A stretch of 64,000 bases of DNA from Pseudomonas jinjuensis (GTDB taxonomy: Bacteria > Pseudomonadota > Gammaproteobacteria > Pseudomonadales > Pseudomonadaceae), in NCBI RefSeq assembly GCF_900103845.1, contig NZ_FNIJ01000008.1:62001-126000 (forward strand), in the 5' to 3' direction. Both the position numbers and the translations under genes were made by a program. The notes beneath the pieces were generated by a model, which did not search any database, was not told the origin of the DNA, and saw nothing but the letters and a program-made list of their open reading frames with translations. Below, one piece after another: positions 60,243-64,000 of the stretch (position 1 is the stretch's first letter; the number at the start of each line of letters is the position of its first letter).

Positions 60243-60614
60243 ATGACACGACTGGAGCCGGGCATGGCGCGAATCCGGGTCAAGGATCTGCGCGTGCGCA
60301 CCTACATCGGCATCAAGGAGGAAGAAATCCTCAACAAGCAGGATGTGCTGATCAACCTGACCATCCTCTACCCCTCGGACGACGCCGTGCAGGTCAACGA
60401 CATCGACCACGCGCTGAACTACCGCACCATCACCAAGGCGGTGATCCAGCACGTCGAGGAGAACCGCTTCGCCCTGCTGGAACGCCTCACCCAGGAAATC
60501 CTCGACCTGGTGATGGCCCACCCGGCGGTGCATTACGCCGAAGTGGAAGTGGACAAGCCGCACGCCCTGCGCTTCGCCGAATCGGTGTCGATCGCCCTGG
60601 CCGCCGAGCGCTGA
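60243..60614 (+). CDS. folX: Dihydroneopterin triphosphate 2'-epimerase FolX
   Basis: 123-residue tunnelling-fold epimerase that converts dihydroneopterin triphosphate to dihydromonapterin triphosphate. [20 protein letters not shown] near the N-terminus and [20 protein letters not shown] match FolX rather than FolB. GGAG lies 8 bases before the ATG. Third gene of the monapterin operon. Confidence 0.93.
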   Translation: MTRLEPGMARIRVKDLRVRTYIGIKEEEILNKQDVLINLTILYPSDDAVQVNDIDHALNYRTITKAVIQHVEENRFALLERLTQEILDLVMAHPAVHYAEVEVDKPHALRFAESVSIALAAER

Positions 60615-60717
60615 GACGCCACGGCCATCCGGCCAGCGGACATTGCTGGCGAAGCGAGCCACTCTTATCATCTCGCCAGCCCCGGAATACCGTGCGTACC
60701 AATAAGAGAGCCCTGCC

Positions 60718-61029
60718 ATGAGCAAGCCCAGCGAACTCACCGACGAACAACGTACCGAACTCGAGGCCGCCGCCTTCCGCACCCTGATCCTGCACCTGCG
60801 CAGCCGCAAGGACGTGCAGAACATCGACCTGATGAACCTCGCCGGCTTCTGTCGCAACTGCCTGTCCAAGTGGTACAAGGCGGCGGCCGACGACATGGGT
60901 GTGGAGATCAGCGCCGACCAGGCCCGCGAGGAAATCTACGGCATGCCGTATGCCGAGTGGAAAGCCAAATACCAGAAGGAAGCCACGCCAGAGCAGCAGG
61001 CCGCCTTCGACACCGCGAAAAAGCACTAA
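60718..61029 (+). CDS. DUF1244 family protein
   Basis: Small all-helical cytoplasmic protein of 103 residues. GFCRNCLSKWYKAAADDMGV contains the conserved cysteine pair of DUF1244. IYGMPYAEWKAKYQKEA is also family-typical. Function unknown. It has its own gap (103 bases) from folX and precedes the HopJ-like gene by 12 bases, a likely two-gene unit. Confidence 0.9.
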   Translation: MSKPSELTDEQRTELEAAAFRTLILHLRSRKDVQNIDLMNLAGFCRNCLSKWYKAAADDMGVEISADQAREEIYGMPYAEWKAKYQKEATPEQQAAFDTAKKH

Positions 61030-61041
61030 GAGCCAGCCTTG

Positions 61042-61380
61042 ATGACCCTGACCGATTTCCGCGCGCGCCTGCGCAGCGAGCAGCACCTGTTCTCCGACAC
61101 CCTGCAGTACATCGCCGAGCACTACAGCTACACGCCCAGCGCCTTCACCAACGGCGATGTGGAGAATCCGGCCGGGCAGAACGAAGGTTCCTGCAAGACC
61201 CTCGCCTTCGCCATCCTCGAAGGGCTGAGCCTGGAAGAGACCCTGCTGGCCTTCGGCGAGCACTACCGCGCCGTGCGCGACAACCCGGACGGCACCGACC
61301 ACGCCAACATCCGCGCCCTGCAGGCCACCGGCCTGGCCGGCGTGCGCTTCGAGCGCCAGCCGCTGTCGCGCCGCGGCTGA
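61042..61380 (+). CDS. HopJ-family protein
   Basis: 112-residue protein of the HopJ type III effector family. Its core YTPSAFTNGDVENPAGQNEG (about residues 31-50) and SCKTLAFAILEGLSLEETL are visible. Despite the name the family is widespread in non-pathogens, and no type III secretion genes are here, so a metabolic or housekeeping role is more likely. The ATG at 61042 is used; a TTG one codon earlier is possible. It is followed by a strong terminator. Confidence 0.87.
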   Translation: MTLTDFRARLRSEQHLFSDTLQYIAEHYSYTPSAFTNGDVENPAGQNEGSCKTLAFAILEGLSLEETLLAFGEHYRAVRDNPDGTDHANIRALQATGLAGVRFERQPLSRRG

Positions 61381-61389
61381 AGCCGCACC

Positions 61390-61429
61390 GACATGAAAAA
61401 GCCCCGGATTTCCGGGGCTTTTTCATGTC
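61390..61429 (+). terminator. Strong terminator after the HopJ-like gene
   Basis: 19-bp perfect stem with a 2-base TT loop: left arm 61390-61408 ends AAAAAGCCCCGGA and right arm starts TCCGGGGCTTTTT. Symmetrical, so it can act in both directions. Confidence 0.92.
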
Positions 61430-61590
61430 GGCTCGCGGGCATGGCCCGCTCCAGGTACGGGCGCATCCCGGACGCTCCTTCCCAAACGGCGGATGACGCT
61501 GGCGCGTCATGCGCCCTACAGGTCGGCTCGGTGTAATGCGAACCCTTGTAGCGGGCCATGCCCGCGACCCGTGCGTATGGCGCGCTACAG
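61430..61590. repeat. Broken REP arms between the HopJ-like gene and trxB
   Basis: CGCGGGCATGGCCCGCTCC lies at about 61434. A right arm of the RAYT-type repeat, CGGATGACGCTGGCGCGTCATGCGCCCTAC, ends near 61519. TGTAGCGGGCCATGCCCGCG lies at about 61547. All are partial or altered copies. Confidence 0.75.
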
Positions 61591-61613
61591 TGGCTTGACG
61601 CCGCGAATACAAA

Positions 61614-61639
61614 GGAAAGAGCCCCGACCAGCGGGGCTC
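61614..61639 (-). terminator. Probable trxB terminator
   Basis: On the minus strand GAGCCCCG / CGGGGCTC with a 5-base loop is followed by TTTCCTTT. It lies 28 bases after the trxB stop. Confidence 0.75.
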
Positions 61640-61666
61640 CTTCCTGCACGCCGGCTCTTCGGGCCG

Positions 61667-62863
<1,197 letters not shown>

Positions 62864-62934
62864 TCATCCGATAGAACCTGCCTATCCGCCTGAGGTCGAT
62901 TGATCGATCGGCCGCGGAGGCATGAGGAAGCGGA

Positions 62935-64000
62935 ATGACACTGCGCAAGCGCCTGTTCTGGCTGTTTTTGCCATTGCTGGCCGTCACCCTTTCCAGCGTC
63001 TGGCTATTGTCCGAGCGGATTCTGCTCGTCCGCTACGACAGCGTGGACAAGCAGCGTCTCTACGACCAGGTGCGCATTCTCAACAACCGGCTCAACTTCG
63101 AGCGCAAGCGCAATCTCGAACTCCTGCGCATCTATTCCTGGTGGGACGAGACCCGGGAATTCCTCGCCAAGCCGAATCGCCAGTACATCGAGGAAAATCT
63201 CGAACTCGACATGCTCGAACACATAGGGCTGGATTTCGTCTTCTTCCTCAACCCGAAGGGCGAGGTGGTAGCGCAAAAATGGCAGCTGCCGGCCCCGGGC
63301 GAACGCATCACCGCCGGCCCCTCGCCGATGAGCAGGGAGCCTCTCCAGGCGGCGATCGTTTCCCGGGCGAAGGCCGTAGGAGCGCTGGATTTCGCCAGCA
63401 GCCCGCTCGGCTTCACCCAGATGCTGATGATCGGCGGCTCCCCGGTGATGCTGATCAGCCATCCCATCAGCAGCAACCTCGGCACCCTTCCACCCAACGG
63501 CGCCATGGTGGCGGGCATCGTGCTCGGCAATGCCCGGCTCGAACACCTGCAACTGCAGGTGGGCGCGGAAATGAAGGTATCCGCCAGCACGGTCCCGAAT
63601 GCCAGCTGGCGGGCCCTCACCCCGCCCAGGGCCAACGGCGGGGTATTGCTCAGCGAGGTCAGGGCCGACGACACGCGCCGGCGGATCGACATGATGTTTC
63701 TCGACTCCCGCGCCGAGCCGCAATTCCGCATCCAGCTCAGCACGCCGCGGCAGGTCTTTCTGCAGGGCCAGGCCGCCATACGCCTGTTTCTCGACCAGGC
63801 GCTGGCGATCCTGCTCAGCGTGCTCGCCCTTGCCTACCTCGTCCTCGAACTATGGATCATCCGCCCACTGAACCGCCTGAACCGCGAGGCCGCCAGCATC
63901 GGCCAGAACCATCATCCGGAGCGGCTGAGCGAAGTGGGCGCCGACGAGTTCCGCCGCCTTACCGGCGAACTGAACCGGATGATCGCGCGCCTGGAGCGGA
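62935..64000 (+). CDS. CHASE4/HAMP membrane sensor, 3' end outside window
   Basis: The reading frame is open to the window end, giving 355 residues. It has an N-terminal membrane helix (about 8-27). A periplasmic domain of about 240 residues resembles CHASE4 (LRIYSWWDETREFLAKPNRQ, LGLDFVFF-like and GAMVAGIVLGNARLEHLQ). A second helix (about 283-305) and a HAMP start (IIRPLNRLNREA, then VGADEFRRLTGELNRM) follow. Proteins of this form usually continue into GGDEF and/or EAL, or a histidine kinase. GGAAG-type RBS overlaps the ATG region; an alternative ATG at 62922 is out of frame. Output domain unknown. Confidence 0.8.
   Translation, partial: MTLRKRLFWLFLPLLAVTLSSVWLLSERILLVRYDSVDKQRLYDQVRILNNRLNFERKRNLELLRIYSWWDETREFLAKPNRQYIEENLELDMLEHIGLDFVFFLNPKGEVVAQKWQLPAPGERITAGPSPMSREPLQAAIVSRAKAVGALDFASSPLGFTQMLMIGGSPVMLISHPISSNLGTLPPNGAMVAGIVLGNARLEHLQLQVGAEMKVSASTVPNASWRALTPPRANGGVLLSEVRADDTRRRIDMMFLDSRAEPQFRIQLSTPRQVFLQGQAAIRLFLDQALAILLSVLALAYLVLELWIIRPLNRLNREAASIGQNHHPERLSEVGADEFRRLTGELNRMIARLER

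Noticed and set aside
61042-61380. Type III effector and pathogenicity locus
   Set aside because: Only the family name suggests this; no secretion genes, hrp box or transfer signs surround the HopJ-like gene.

Overview
The window is a GC-rich, densely coded chromosomal stretch from a Pseudomonas-type gammaproteobacterium. The evidence is gene order and protein type: a split phenylacetate (paa) cluster with the OprD-type porin and SSS permease typical of pseudomonads, an imuA-imuB-dnaE2 cassette behind a LexA box, a btuB-led cobalamin operon, a folM-folE-folX operon, and many short palindromic REP elements of the Pseudomonas 'GTAGGAGC' type. The species cannot be fixed from the sequence alone.

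Layout. 1-14.7 kb: phenylacetate degradation in two runs. These are (5' cut) paaH-paaI-paaJ-paaK, then, after a terminator, REP elements and a small DUF1428 gene, paaABCDE followed by a transport module (DUF485 protein, symporter, porin) and paaZ. 14.9-20.1 kb: SOS-controlled mutasome imuA-imuB-dnaE2. 20.1-25.4 kb: a minus-strand operon of an M20 amidohydrolase and a complete polar amino-acid ABC importer, with a divergent LysR gene preceded by a perfect 8-3-8 palindrome. 25.5-26.7 kb: a lone thiolase. 26.8-37.6 kb: a 1740-residue LapA-like RTX adhesin divergent from its type I secretion system (TolC-like, ABC, HlyD-like). The intergenic region holds two palindromes resembling FleQ boxes.

37.6-38.5 kb: a REP-associated tyrosine transposase (RAYT) flanked by inverted copies of its probable substrate repeat. 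38.5-48.6 kb: cobalamin riboswitch, btuB, cobO, bluB, cbiB, cobD, cobQ, cobU, cobT, cobC, cobS, all on the minus strand. Two interruptions in this operon carry dispersed repeats, and no cobB gene is present. 48.7-52.2 kb: a four-gene MCE/Mla-like lipid transporter with a STAS-fused permease. 52.4-54.0 kb: an exported arylsulfatase with a strong terminator. 54-54.5 kb: a repeat-rich noncoding patch. 54.5-62.6 kb: housekeeping and accessory genes (short-chain dehydrogenase, LrgA/LrgB with divergent LysR, DUF985 cupin, flavodoxin, folM-folE-folX, DUF1244, HopJ-like, trxB). The window ends inside a CHASE4/HAMP membrane sensor gene.

How the parts fit. Phenylacetate enters by the porin and permease, is activated by PaaK, epoxidised by PaaABCE, ring-opened by PaaZ and beta-oxidised by PaaJ/PaaH and upstream enzymes. 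FolM/FolE/FolX make tetrahydromonapterin, a cofactor used by phenylalanine hydroxylase in pseudomonads. The adhesin carries a TAAG LapG-type cleavage site. Together with the FleQ-like palindromes this suggests a c-di-GMP-controlled surface adhesion system whose lapD/lapG partners lie outside the window. No rRNA, tRNA, CRISPR array, prophage or classical IS was seen.
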